From Blastococcus sp. (GTDB lineage: Bacteria > Actinomycetota > Actinomycetes > Mycobacteriales > Geodermatophilaceae), in assembly GCA_025965715.1 (NCBI GenBank), contig JAOPWJ010000229.1, positions 1 to 34,650 of the forward strand: 34,650 bases of DNA. The letters run 5' to 3'. A program made the position numbers and the translations under genes. Positions 1 to 7,874 of the stretch are shown piece by piece. The number at the start of each line of letters is the position of its first letter. Position 1 is the first letter of the stretch. The notes under the pieces were generated by a model. That model worked only from the letters and a program-made list of their open reading frames with translations. It was not told where the DNA came from and made no database searches.

Positions 1-450
1 AAGACCCACTCCTGGAGCCTGAACGCGGGCCAGGGCTTCGTGCTGCGCGGCCAGGCCGCCGGAAGCCGGTTCCTGGCGTCCATGCACTACCGGATCGTCC
101 CGACGGACCCCGAGAAGTACGACATCCAGGAGGGGCGCTGGCGGGTCGCGACGGCGGCCTACCTGTACGAGTTCCGGACGCCGGACAACGCGAAGCTGTG
201 GGCGATGCACTGGCACCCGGCCGGCAAGAGCCACGCCACCTTCCCGCACGTCCACCTCTACACGGTCCGTCCGGACGGCCACTTCGTCACGCCGCGACAG
301 ACGCTCGAGTCAGCGGTGCAGTGGTGCATCGAGATGGGGGCGGAGCCGCAGAACAGCCAGTGGCGCACCGTGCTCGCCGAGTCCGAGGGCATCCACCAGC
401 TGTACCGATCCTGGTCCGAGGACCCCTCACCGCCGACAGGTGGCCGGTGA
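1..450 (+). CDS. Hypothetical protein, 5' end cut by window edge
   Basis: The frame is open from base 1 to the TGA at 448-450, so the gene begins outside the window; a GTG at 40 is possible but the codons before it also look coding. The visible protein reads as a small, soluble alpha/beta protein with conserved-looking blocks: SRFLASMHYRI, an aromatic and His-rich stretch (WAMHWHPAGKSH, FPHVHLY) and a C-terminal helix with TLESAVQWCIEMGAEP. I recall similar His-rich small proteins in accessory regions of actinobacteria, but no function is known to me and the recall is unverified. No signal peptide or membrane segment is visible. Its codon use has the same high GC3 as the neighbours. It lies left of a tRNA-Ala 3' fragment and is therefore probably cargo of an integrated element. 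That it is a real gene is fairly sure; the function is unknown. Confidence 0.7.
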   Translation, partial: KTHSWSLNAGQGFVLRGQAAGSRFLASMHYRIVPTDPEKYDIQEGRWRVATAAYLYEFRTPDNAKLWAMHWHPAGKSHATFPHVHLYTVRPDGHFVTPRQTLESAVQWCIEMGAEPQNSQWRTVLAESEGIHQLYRSWSEDPSPPTGGR

Positions 451-823
451 TGCCGAGCCCTCCCGCGGCGAGGCAGGATGCGCGCGGTCAGCCGGGAGTT
501 CACCCCGCTTTCCCACAACCAGCTCCCCTCCGACTGCGCAGCGCCGGGGGAAGGGTGGGCCGCAGGCCCATCCCGCAGGGACGCGCAGCGCCCTTCCGGC
601 GGCCGGCGCAGTCGGACAGGCTCCCGCGGGTGTGGGGACGGGTGCTGTCGTCAGGGCAGTGCCCGAGGCGACTGCTGCTGCGGCCCCAGTCAGCACACAG
701 TGCGCAGATGGTCCGCAAAACGGCCATGATCGGCCAACGACCGCCGAGAGCAACCATCGGTAAGTGCTGGTCAAACGGGGCTTTCAGTCATAGCCCACTG
801 CGCCAAACCACTCCGCGGTCGAT
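451..823. other. Gene-poor stretch inside the putative island end
   Basis: About 370 bases separate the left-edge gene from the tRNA fragment. Several overlapping frames are open here on both strands, as expected of GC-rich DNA, but none has a ribosome binding site, a recognisable product or consistent third-position bias. A short GGCC-ATGATC-GGCC inverted repeat lies near 723-736. I see no integrase or excisionase gene in it. Confidence 0.4.
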
Positions 824-865
824 TGTGCAAGGCGGGGGTTAGGGGTTCGATTCCCCTCGTCTCCA
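824..865 (+). other. 3' half of tRNA-Ala(UGC), probable att site of an integrated element
   Basis: From about 826 the sequence reads as a tRNA 3' half: anticodon TGC followed by AA, anticodon-stem 3' strand GGCGG (831-835), a five-base variable loop, a perfect T arm AGGGG-TTCGATT-CCCCT (841-857), acceptor strand CGTCTCC (858-864) and discriminator A (865). No matching 5' half exists upstream: there is no D arm or GGGGACG-type acceptor strand. The CCA end is not encoded, as is common in actinobacteria. The fragment fits tRNA-Ala(UGC). In the conserved actinobacterial order a tRNA-Ile/tRNA-Ala pair lies left of ppiA, so a complete copy is expected further left. A detached 3' end is the usual scar left by a tyrosine-recombinase island. 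It is not a functional tRNA. Confidence 0.75.
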
Positions 866-978
866 CTCCCGTCACGAGCCACGTGCCGTGCGACCTGAGG
901 CTCGTCGCGGATCTGCGGGCGCCGCGGAACCGGTCGAGCGGGCACAGGGTCCGCGGCCCGTCCGTGCGTCGCCCCGAC

Positions 979-996
979 CGCGGGCTGATGCCCGCG
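979..996 (-). terminator. Possible terminator of the sugar ABC operon
   Basis: Stem CGCGGGC (979-985), loop TGAT, stem GCCCGCG (990-996), placed 28 bases beyond the stop of the last permease on the minus strand. There is no U tract, so it is either a GC-rich actinobacterial terminator or only a stabilising hairpin. Confidence 0.4.
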
Positions 997-1024
997 CCAG
1001 CCGTGTGAGTTCCTGCCGCCCGTG

Positions 1025-1909
1025 CTACTTGATGCCGGTGTTGGCGACCCCTTGGGCGATCTGCCGCTGCAGGACCAGGAAGACGGCGAGCAGGGGCAGG
1101 ATGCCGAGGACTGCCGACGCCATGGTCTCGGCGTACTGGATCGCGGCACCGCCGATCAGGCTGCTCAGCCCTACGGGGATGGTCTGCGACTTGGTCTGGG
1201 TGAGGACCAGCAGCGGCCACAGGAAGGCGTTCCAGGACGTGATGAACGTCAGGATCGCGACCGCCGAGATCGCCGGCCGGGACAGGGGCATGGCGATCTG
1301 GTAGTAGATCCTCCACCAGCCGGCACCGTCGAGCCGCGCGGCCTCGATGAGGGCCACCGGAATGGCCTTGATGAACGAATGGAACACGAAGACGGCCACG
1401 GGGAGCGCGATCGAGGGAAAGATGATCGCCCAGTAGGTGCCCAGCAGGTTGAGCGCCCGGAACTCCAGGAACTGCGGCAGGACCAGGGCTTCGATGGGCA
1501 CCATGAGACCGGCCAGGATCAGCCCGAACACGACGTACTTCCCACGGAACTGAAGGTGGGCCAGGGCGAACGCGGCCATCGAGCAGACCACCACGGTGAA
1601 GATCACCGTCAGGGTGGAGATGATGAAGCTGTTGACGTACCACCAGCCGAGGGGACTCGAGTTCCACGCGAACTTGTAGGCGTCGAAGTTCCAGTTGTTG
1701 GACCAGGGCGTCGTGGGGTGCGCCGCGATCTCCTCGTTGGGCCGCAGCGACGTGATCAGCGCCCACAGGAAGGGCACCAGCCAGATCAGCGCGAAGAGCG
1801 TCACGCACGTGGCAGCGAGCCGGTTGAACGCCTTTCCGGCTTGCTCCGGGCCGCTCCGCCTGCGTGACGGGCTCTTGGCCCCCGCCGGCGCGTCCACGAT
1901 GGTCGCCAT
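1025..1909 (-). CDS. Carbohydrate ABC transporter permease (MalG/UgpE type)
   Basis: A 294-residue inner-membrane permease with about six membrane segments, starting MATIVDAPAG at ATG 1909. It carries the binding-protein-dependent transport loop (EAARLDGAGWWRIYYQIAMPLSRPAI), the cytoplasmic EAA motif that docks on the ATPase. The first membrane span follows a charged N-terminus near residue 30, and a large external loop near residues 60-85 (WSNNWNFDAYKFAW) is typical of the second permease of CUT1 sugar importers. It follows the first permease after 14 bases, so both are cotranscribed with the binding protein. The frame is open upstream to 2212, but that part lies antiparallel in another frame of the preceding permease and is not coding. 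The substrate is not readable from the sequence; the GH2 neighbour suggests an oligosaccharide or glycoside. Confidence 0.93.
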   Translation of the reverse strand: MATIVDAPAGAKSPSRRRSGPEQAGKAFNRLAATCVTLFALIWLVPFLWALITSLRPNEEIAAHPTTPWSNNWNFDAYKFAWNSSPLGWWYVNSFIISTLTVIFTVVVCSMAAFALAHLQFRGKYVVFGLILAGLMVPIEALVLPQFLEFRALNLLGTYWAIIFPSIALPVAVFVFHSFIKAIPVALIEAARLDGAGWWRIYYQIAMPLSRPAISAVAILTFITSWNAFLWPLLVLTQTKSQTIPVGLSSLIGGAAIQYAETMASAVLGILPLLAVFLVLQRQIAQGVANTGIK

Positions 1910-1923
1910 TGTGTCGGTTCCCC

Positions 1924-2871
1924 TCAGGCGTTCGCAGGGCTGCGCCGCCGGGCCAGGAACCACCCCGCGGAGATGACGACCAGGACCACGAAATAGACCA
2001 TCGTGGCGGCGGCCGCGTAGCCGCCCCGGTAGGCGCTGAACCCCGTGTCGAAGATGTACTGGATGACGGGACGAGTCGAATAGGCCGGGCCGCCGGCAAG
2101 CAGGATGTAGATCTGGTCGAACACCTTCAGGGATGAGAGGACCTGCAGGATCAGCACCAGGCCCATGGTCGGCCGCAGCAGGGGAATGGTGATCATCCGG
2201 ATCTGCTGCCACGGCGAAGCACCGTCGATCAACGCCGCCTCATAGACCTCCTCGGAGATCTCCTGGATGGCTGCGGTGTAGAGGATGAAGTTGAAGCCGA
2301 ACGTCCACCACACGGTGAGCAGAACCACGGCGAACCAGGCGCCGGAGGTGGTGCCGAAGAAGTTCGGGGCGCTCAGTCCGACCCAGCTGAACGCGTTGGT
2401 GATCAGCCCTGTCTCCGGCGTGTACATGAAGGCGAAGATCAGGCAGACCGCGGCGGAGGGCACGACGTAGGGAGCGAAGAAGGCGAGCCGGAAGAACCAC
2501 TGGTTGCGCGAGATGCGCGAGGCGAAGATCGCGAACATCAGCGGCAGGAGGACCAGGAGTGGTGTGGTCAGCAGGGTGAAGAGCACCGAGTGCCACATCG
2601 AGGCCCAGAAGTCCCCGTTCGACAGGACGTCGGCGTAGTTGGACAGCCCCACCCAGTCGCCGACTCCCGCCTTCACCGTGGTGGTGTTGAACAGGCTGAT
2701 CACCAGCCCGATGAGCACCGGGCCGATGAGAAAGGCGATGTAGAGCGCCAGGAATGGTGTGGCGAAGAGCCATCCAGCCCGGTTCTCGCCGCGGGGTGCA
2801 CGCCTCGCGACCGCAGGCCGAGCCTTGATGTCGACCCCAGACGGGGCCGCCGGGAGAGTGGTGGCGGTCAT
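1924..2871 (-). CDS. Carbohydrate ABC transporter permease (MalF/UgpA type)
   Basis: A 315-residue permease starting MTATTLPAAP at ATG 2871. After a charged cytoplasmic N-terminus of about 30 residues the first span (FATPFLALYIAFLIGPVLIG) begins, followed by the family's external loop (FNTTTVKAGVGDWVGLSNYADVLSN) and five further spans. The EAA loop is EEVYEAALIDGASPWQQIRMITIPLLRPTM, and the conserved downstream segment KVFDQIYILLAGGPAYST is typical of the CUT1 MalF-like subunit. The gene starts 13 bases after the binding-protein gene and ends 14 bases before the second permease, giving the usual binding protein-MalF-MalG order. No ATP-binding subunit follows. In many actinobacteria a shared MsiK-type ATPase elsewhere serves such importers, and I infer that here. 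Confidence 0.93.
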   Translation of the reverse strand: MTATTLPAAPSGVDIKARPAVARRAPRGENRAGWLFATPFLALYIAFLIGPVLIGLVISLFNTTTVKAGVGDWVGLSNYADVLSNGDFWASMWHSVLFTLLTTPLLVLLPLMFAIFASRISRNQWFFRLAFFAPYVVPSAAVCLIFAFMYTPETGLITNAFSWVGLSAPNFFGTTSGAWFAVVLLTVWWTFGFNFILYTAAIQEISEEVYEAALIDGASPWQQIRMITIPLLRPTMGLVLILQVLSSLKVFDQIYILLAGGPAYSTRPVIQYIFDTGFSAYRGGYAAAATMVYFVVLVVISAGWFLARRRSPANA

Positions 2872-2884
2872 CGCGGTCTCCGTC

Positions 2885-4213
2885 CTACACCGGGGGCCGG
2901 GCGGTCGAGAAGGCTTCGAGGCTGGTGGTCATGGCGTCGACACCGCTCGTGGGGTCGGTACCTCCGGTGAGCACGCTGGCGATCACCGAGCCCATGGCGG
3001 TCTGGAAGTCCGAACCGGCGCCGGTGTACCAGGCGACGGGGTCGTAGACCGCGTTGAAGGCGGCTTCGGTGTAGTTGCTCTGCGGCTTGAGCTCGAGGAA
3101 CTCCTTGCTCTTCTGCACCGGCAGCCAGGCCGGGACGTGGCCGCCGTCGGCCCAGATGGAGCTCTGGTCCAGCAGACCCTTCACGAAGCGCACGGAGTTC
3201 TGGGTCCGCGCGGCGGAACGCCCCGAGCTCCTCGGCACGACGAGTGAGTGCGAGTCGGCGTAAGCGACGGGGTCCGGGCCGAGGAGCGCAGGGAAGGGGA
3301 CGACATTGAAGTCCAGACCCTCGATGCCGCGGTACGTCGGGATCTGCCACACGCCGTCGAACAGGAAGCCGACCCTGCCCTGACTGAACAGGGTCGACGA
3401 CGTCGTCGCCGTGGCGTTGCCCGGCAGCAGCGCCTTTTCCTGCGTGAGGCTCCGCATGAAGGCGAACGTCTCCTCCATGGCGCTGCGGTCGATCGTGACC
3501 TTGGTGCCGAGGTCGGTGACGATCGGTCCCGCCACGCCGGAGTAGATCATCAGGAAGAAGCGCCAGCAGGTCGACGGGTCCGCCGTGATCGACGCGACCG
3601 CCGCGTAGTCCAGTCCGTTGGCGTCCTTCATGGCCTGGAGAGCGGCCACGAAGTCGTCGGCATTCTTCATGGGCTTGAGGTTCTCGCCGGTCGGGTCGAG
3701 CAGGCCCGCCTTCTCCGCCAGCGCGATGTTGTAGAAGAGCACGAACGGGTGCGTGTCGAGTGGCACCGCGTATGTCGTGCCGTCCACCGTGGCCTTGTCC
3801 CATGCAGCCGGGGTGAACTTCGCCTTGGTGACCCCCTCCGCACTGAACTGGTCCCCGATGGGTTCGAGCAGACCGGCCTGCGCCAGGAGGGGTAGCCGGG
3901 ACAAGTGCGAGATGGTCACGTCGGGGGGGCGACCGCTCGACGCCGCCAGCGACAGCTTCGTGTAGAACGGGTTGCCCCAGGAGAGCAACGTGGACTCGAC
4001 CGACTCGCCGGAGGACTCCTGGAACTGCTTCACCATCGTCGCCATGTTGGCGCCGTCACCACCGCCGAACAGATGCCAGTAGATGACGTCGGCCGTCTTC
4101 GGCTGCCCCCCGGTGAAGCTGGTCACGATGGGTGACGCGCACCCTGACATCGCGACGGCCAGCGTGACCCCCGCTCCGGCGGTGAGGAACTGGCGACGTG
4201 AGAACTCAGGCAT
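2885..4213 (-). CDS. Extracellular sugar-binding lipoprotein of the ABC importer
   Basis: A 442-residue solute-binding protein (SBP_bac_1 family). I chose ATG 4213 because it gives a clean Tat-lipoprotein leader: SRRQFL twin-arginine motif at residues 5-10, hydrophobic core, then lipobox MSGC with the acylated Cys near residue 25. An upstream GTG at 4270 would bury the leader. The mature part shows the family pattern of a periplasmic-fold protein: a first lobe with VIYWHLFGGGDGANMATMVKQF, a segment GRPPDVTISHLSRLPLLAQAG, then VPLDTHPFVLFYN and GRVGFLFDGVWQ. It captures the sugar outside the membrane and hands it to the two permeases downstream. The gene heads the operon and is transcribed away from the GH2 gene; the 226-base gap between them must hold both promoters. 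The substrate is unknown. Confidence 0.92.
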   Translation of the reverse strand: MPEFSRRQFLTAGAGVTLAVAMSGCASPIVTSFTGGQPKTADVIYWHLFGGGDGANMATMVKQFQESSGESVESTLLSWGNPFYTKLSLAASSGRPPDVTISHLSRLPLLAQAGLLEPIGDQFSAEGVTKAKFTPAAWDKATVDGTTYAVPLDTHPFVLFYNIALAEKAGLLDPTGENLKPMKNADDFVAALQAMKDANGLDYAAVASITADPSTCWRFFLMIYSGVAGPIVTDLGTKVTIDRSAMEETFAFMRSLTQEKALLPGNATATTSSTLFSQGRVGFLFDGVWQIPTYRGIEGLDFNVVPFPALLGPDPVAYADSHSLVVPRSSGRSAARTQNSVRFVKGLLDQSSIWADGGHVPAWLPVQKSKEFLELKPQSNYTEAAFNAVYDPVAWYTGAGSDFQTAMGSVIASVLTGGTDPTSGVDAMTTSLEAFSTARPPV

Positions 4214-4439
4214 GAGAGATACGTCCAGCGGTGACCGGGAAAGCCGACAAGGAACTGTGGCACGGGTCACGTACGCGCGCCAACCCGCGCCCGTGCGGGG
4301 CGGAGGCGCCGCGGGGGCCGTGCTGCGGCAGGGGGCTGAGATGCGTGTCCCGGTCGGAGGCTTCTATCGTTCCGCGCGTGTCCGCTGACGCGTACCAGGG
4401 AACTGTGACTGCTCGTCGAAGCGACGGAGGAGCCCGCTC
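4214..4439. promoter_or_regulatory. Divergent promoter region of the sugar operon and GH2 gene
   Basis: Only intergenic space between the leftward importer operon and the rightward glycosidase. It contains a direct repeat GGAACTGTG at 4251-4259 and 4399-4407, each near one of the two start codons, that could bind one regulator of both units. I find no good LacI-type palindrome and no clear -35/-10 pair. The GH2 gene has a ribosome binding site GGAGGA near 4426-4431. Confidence 0.4.
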
Positions 4440-6317
4440 GTGAAAGCTACGCAGCAGGATGGTTCCTATCCCCGACCCATGATGTGCCGGGAGGCGTGGA
4501 CCAGCCTCGACGGCGCCTGGCTGTTCGCTCACGACGACGACCGCCGAGGGCTCGCCGCGCGCTGGTACGACCCCGCGAGCGCCGAGGCCTTCGGGCAGAC
4601 CATCGAGGTTCCCTATCCTCCGGAGTCGCCGGCCTCCGGGGTCGGGGCACGCGGGTTCCACCCGGTCGTCTGGTACCGCCGGGTCATCCCGCACGACGTC
4701 CTCGCCCGGGACGGCGGGAACGCGGGCCGGGTCCTCGTTCACTTCGGTGCCGTCGACCACAGCGCCCACGTCTGGTTCGACGGCCAGCTCGTCGCCGAGC
4801 ACGTCGGCGGCCAGACGCCGTTCACCGCAGACATCACGGATGCGCTGGCGTCCGGCCGGGATCAGGGCCCGGAGGAGCACGTCCTCGTAGTCCGGGCCGA
4901 GGACGATCCGCACGCTCTGCACCAACCTCGCGGCAAGCAGGACTGGAGGGAGAAGCCGCACGGGATCTGGTACGAACGGACGACCGGAATCTGGCAGTCG
5001 GTCTGGCTCGAGATCGTTCCTCGCCACGCCGTCGCCGACGTCGCATGGACCTTCTACGCGTCCTCCGCCGTGGTGCACGGGGAGATCACGCTGGCGGCCA
5101 CGCCGGCGAGTCCGCTGGGGCTGCAGGTCACGTTGAGCCTCGGCGAGGAGGTCCTCGGTGAGGTCTCGTGCGCGGTGCAGCAGCGGGTCACCCACATCGA
5201 CATCCCCGTACCGGCGGTGCGCAATGGCCAGGACCGCGCTCGCCTGGTGTGGACACCGGAGCACCCGCACCTGGTCGACGCGCAGGTCGTGCTCCGCGAC
5301 CCCACCGGGCGGCCGGAGGACTCGGTGGCCAGTTACCTGGGGCTGCGGGAGGTGTCGGTCGGTGGGGGAACCTTCAATCTGAACGGGCAGCCGTACTACA
5401 CGCGGTCGGTGCTCAATCAGGGCTACCGGCGCGAGACGCACCTGGCCTCCCGCGGCAGCGACGAGTTGCGCGCCGAAGTGGAAATGATCAAGGCGATGGG
5501 GTTCAACGCGGTCCGCATCCACCAGAAGGCCGAGGACCCGAGATTTCTCTTCTGGGCCGACAAGCTCGGCCTGCTGGTCTGGGGCGAGACCGCGGGGGCC
5601 TACGAGTTCTCGCTGGACGCGATCGCCCTGCTCACCACCGAGTGGGTGGAGCTCGTCCGCCGCTACCGCAGCCACCCCTCGATCGTGGTGTGGGTGCCCG
5701 TCAACGAGAGCTGGGGTGTGCAGGACATCGCCACGGTCCCGGCTCAGCAGCAGTTCGCGCAGTCCCTCGTGAGCCTGACGCGGGCTCTGGACCCGAGCCG
5801 TCCGGCCGTCTCCAACGAGGGGTGGGAGCACGTGGACAGCGACATCCTCGGGCTGCACGACTACACCGTCGACCCCGACCGGCTGCGCGCCCGCTACGTC
5901 GACAAGCAGGCGGCCCTCGGCGCTGCCCTGGCCGGGCACGGCCCCCAGGGGCGACGGCCGATCCTCAACGATGCGCAGGCTCAACGATTCCTCGACGGCC
6001 GGGCTCCGCTGATGATCACGGAGTTCGGCGGCATCTCGATGTCGGCCGAGAAGGAGTCCTGGGGCTACGACCAGGTCCAGTCGACCGACGAGTACGCCGC
6101 CCGGCTGGCGGCGCTGTTCGACGCGCTCCGGGCCAGCACCGAGATCGTCGGGTTCTGCTACACGCAGTTCATGGACACCGGTCAGGAGACCAATGGGCTC
6201 CTGTTCGCTGACGGAACGCCGAAGCTGCCTGCCGAGGACGTCTTCCGGATCGTGACCGGCCGCACGACGACCGACCTCGGCGAGTTCTCCTCGACCTTCG
6301 GTACGCCGGACGACTGA
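4440..6317 (+). CDS. Glycoside hydrolase family 2 enzyme (beta-galactosidase/glucuronidase-like)
   Basis: A 625-residue enzyme starting at GTG 4440 behind a good GGAGGA. Domains in order: N-terminal jelly-roll sugar-binding domain (about 1-185, with VLVHFGAVDHSAHVWFDGQLV and the family segment GIWYERTTGIWQSVWLE), an immunoglobulin-like domain (about 190-290), and a TIM barrel (about 295-615). The catalytic acid/base is Glu423 in VPVNESW and the nucleophile Glu528 in MITEFGG; both are present. There is no signal peptide, so it acts in the cytoplasm on glycosides brought in by the divergent ABC importer. It lacks the C-terminal domains of large LacZ enzymes and is closer in size to beta-glucuronidases and other exo-acting GH2 enzymes. 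The substrate (beta-galactoside, glucuronide or mannoside) cannot be told from sequence. Confidence 0.92.
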   Translation: MKATQQDGSYPRPMMCREAWTSLDGAWLFAHDDDRRGLAARWYDPASAEAFGQTIEVPYPPESPASGVGARGFHPVVWYRRVIPHDVLARDGGNAGRVLVHFGAVDHSAHVWFDGQLVAEHVGGQTPFTADITDALASGRDQGPEEHVLVVRAEDDPHALHQPRGKQDWREKPHGIWYERTTGIWQSVWLEIVPRHAVADVAWTFYASSAVVHGEITLAATPASPLGLQVTLSLGEEVLGEVSCAVQQRVTHIDIPVPAVRNGQDRARLVWTPEHPHLVDAQVVLRDPTGRPEDSVASYLGLREVSVGGGTFNLNGQPYYTRSVLNQGYRRETHLASRGSDELRAEVEMIKAMGFNAVRIHQKAEDPRFLFWADKLGLLVWGETAGAYEFSLDAIALLTTEWVELVRRYRSHPSIVVWVPVNESWGVQDIATVPAQQQFAQSLVSLTRALDPSRPAVSNEGWEHVDSDILGLHDYTVDPDRLRARYVDKQAALGAALAGHGPQGRRPILNDAQAQRFLDGRAPLMITEFGGISMSAEKESWGYDQVQSTDEYAARLAALFDALRASTEIVGFCYTQFMDTGQETNGLLFADGTPKLPAEDVFRIVTGRTTTDLGEFSSTFGTPDD

Positions 6318-6413
6318 CCCCGGACGAGGAACCCCGGCGCAGCAGTGGTCGACGGCGGCCTTCCCGCCTCCCCAGGTGCCTCGGCCCACAGGGATCGGTG
6401 GGAGAGTGGTGAC

Positions 6414-6950
6414 GTGACTGAATCGACCTCTCCCGCACGGCGGGCCGTCCTGCACACGAACCAGGGCGACATCACCGTCGAGCTGTTTCCCGACCACGCG
6501 CCGAAGACGGTCGCCAACTTCGCCGATCTGGCCGAGGGACGCCGCGAGTGGACTCACCCCGCGACGCGTGCGAAGACCACCGACCGGCTCTACGACGGCA
6601 CCGTCTTCCACCGGATCATCGACGGCTTCATGATCCAGGCCGGCGACCCGCTCGGTCAGGGCATCGGCGGCCCGGGGTACCAGTTCGGCGACGAGATCCA
6701 CCCCGACCTGGCCTTCACCAAGCCCTACCTCCTCGCCATGGCCAACGCCGGCCCCGGTACCAACGGCTCGCAGTTCTTCATCACCGTCGCGGCCACCACG
6801 TGGCTCACCGGCAAGCACACGATCTTCGGCGAGGTCGCCGACCAGCAGAGCCGCGACGTGGTGGACCGGATCGCGAAGGTGCCCACCGGACGTGGTGACA
6901 AGCCGGTCGAGGACGTCGTCATCCAGAGCGTCGAGGTGCAGCGCAGCTGA
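6414..6950 (+). CDS. ppiA: Peptidyl-prolyl cis-trans isomerase (cyclophilin)
   Basis: A 178-residue cytoplasmic cyclophilin that isomerises Xaa-Pro bonds. The start is taken at GTG 6414 (VTESTSPARRAVLHTNQGD) because GGGAG precedes it closely and family members begin just before the first strand; ATG at 6345 would add 23 atypical residues. The catalytic core is intact: FHRIIDGFMIQAGDP contains the active-site Arg and the Phe/Met/Gln trio, GTNGSQFFIT follows, and WLTGKHTIFGEV contains the ligand-binding Trp and His. It corresponds in position to Rv0009 of M. tuberculosis, right of gyrA and the tRNA genes, which helps anchor the window near the replication origin. It is probably monocistronic or weakly coupled to the rhomboid gene. 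Confidence 0.95.
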   Translation: MTESTSPARRAVLHTNQGDITVELFPDHAPKTVANFADLAEGRREWTHPATRAKTTDRLYDGTVFHRIIDGFMIQAGDPLGQGIGGPGYQFGDEIHPDLAFTKPYLLAMANAGPGTNGSQFFITVAATTWLTGKHTIFGEVADQQSRDVVDRIAKVPTGRGDKPVEDVVIQSVEVQRS

Positions 6951-6967
6951 CGCCCAACGGTGACGAT

Positions 6968-7020
6968 GGCCCCGTCCAGGAGCCCACCCCGAGCGAGCGA
7001 GGGGTGGGGGGGACGGGGCC
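6968..7020 (+). terminator. Long two-part hairpin behind ppiA, covering the rhomboid start
   Basis: GGCCCCGTCC (6968-6977) pairs perfectly with GGACGGGGCC (7011-7020), and inside it CCCACCCC (6983-6990) pairs with GGGGTGGG (7001-7008), loop GAGCGAGCGA. No U tract follows. It could stop ppiA transcripts, but it also contains the GTG at 7004 taken as the rhomboid start, so it may instead limit translation of the next gene. Confidence 0.5.
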
Positions 7021-7861
7021 CTGGTGCTGCTACCGGCACCCGGACCGGCCCACCGGCATCTCCTGCACGCGTTGTGGCCGGCCGATCTGCCCGGAGTGCA
7101 TGGTGCCCGCCTCGGTGGGTTTCCAGTGCCCGGAATGCGTCCGGGCGGGGCAGGCCTCGGTCCGCAGCGCGCGCCGTGCCAGCGGACTGCAGGCGGCGGG
7201 TCGCCGGTGGGGGGCGGTCACCCTCAGCCTCATCGCGGCCAACGTCGCGATGTTCCTCCTCACGGCGGTCTCGGCCGGCTTCCTCGGCGTCTCGCCGCTG
7301 GACAACTACCGGTCGCCGGTGTTCGGCGCTCTCTCCCAGGTGCCCTTCCTCGTCGATGTCGGCGAGTGGTGGCGACTGTTCACGGCCGCGTTCCTGCACA
7401 TCGGCCCGGTCCACCTGGTGCTGAACATGCTGGCGCTGCTCGTGTTCGGTTCCGAACTGGAGCGGCAACTGGGTCGCTGGCGGTTCCTGGCGCTCTACCT
7501 GCTCTCGGCCCTCGGCGGCGCGACCGCCATCCAACTCCTCGGTGAGCCGGGGGGCGCCGTCGCCGGGGCCTCGACGGCCATCTACGGGCTGTTGGGCGGT
7601 CTGGGCGTGCTCATGCTGGTCCGCCGCCAGGACATCCGCGGCCTGCTCACCCTGCTGGCCATCAACGTGTTCATCAGCTTCCTGCCCGGGGTCTCCCTGC
7701 TCGGGCACCTCGGCGGTCTCGTCGCGGGCGCGCTGACCGCCGCTGTCCTGGTCACCACCCAGCGCCGCAGGGGGATACAGATCGCCGGTCTGGCCCTGCT
7801 GGCCGTCGTCCTGGTCGTCCTCTGTCTGGCGGTGTCCTCGTTGGCCGTCGTGGGCTTCTAG
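7004..7861 (+). CDS. Rhomboid intramembrane serine protease with N-terminal zinc ribbon
   Basis: A protein of about 285 residues. Residues 8-45 hold a Cys/His cluster (CCYRHP, CTRCGRPICPECM, FQCPECV), a B-box/zinc-ribbon-like module usual in actinobacterial rhomboids. Residues 70-285 form a membrane domain of six or more spans. The catalytic pair is visible: Ser190 in GASTAIYG and His235 in GHLGG, with the oxyanion-hole HxxxN motif as HLVLNM (His137, Asn141). It cleaves membrane-spanning segments of unknown substrates. The start is uncertain: GTG 7004 sits in a strong hairpin and has no clear ribosome binding site; in-frame codons back to the ppiA stop (reading TPNGDDGPVQEPTPSERG) look protein-like, but the only earlier initiator there is CTG at 6947. 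It is convergent with the PH-domain gene. Confidence 0.9.
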   Translation: MGGTGPWCCYRHPDRPTGISCTRCGRPICPECMVPASVGFQCPECVRAGQASVRSARRASGLQAAGRRWGAVTLSLIAANVAMFLLTAVSAGFLGVSPLDNYRSPVFGALSQVPFLVDVGEWWRLFTAAFLHIGPVHLVLNMLALLVFGSELERQLGRWRFLALYLLSALGGATAIQLLGEPGGAVAGASTAIYGLLGGLGVLMLVRRQDIRGLLTLLAINVFISFLPGVSLLGHLGGLVAGALTAAVLVTTQRRRGIQIAGLALLAVVLVVLCLAVSSLAVVGF

Positions 7862-7874
7862 CTGTACTGACCGC

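Noticed and set aside
451-823. Overlapping open frames of 80-214 codons.
   Set aside because: Several frames are open at once with Arg/Pro/Ala-rich products and no start signals, typical of noise in GC-rich DNA.
784-1149. Minus-strand frame over the tRNA-Ala fragment ending in EGNRTPNPRLA.
   Set aside because: This peptide is the reverse complement of the tRNA 3' half; such spurious peptides are common over tRNA genes and are not proteins.
4206-6818. An 870-codon open frame on the minus strand across the GH2 and ppiA genes.
   Set aside because: It is antisense to two genes with intact catalytic motifs; its product is low-complexity and resembles no family. GC-rich codon bias keeps the antisense frame open.
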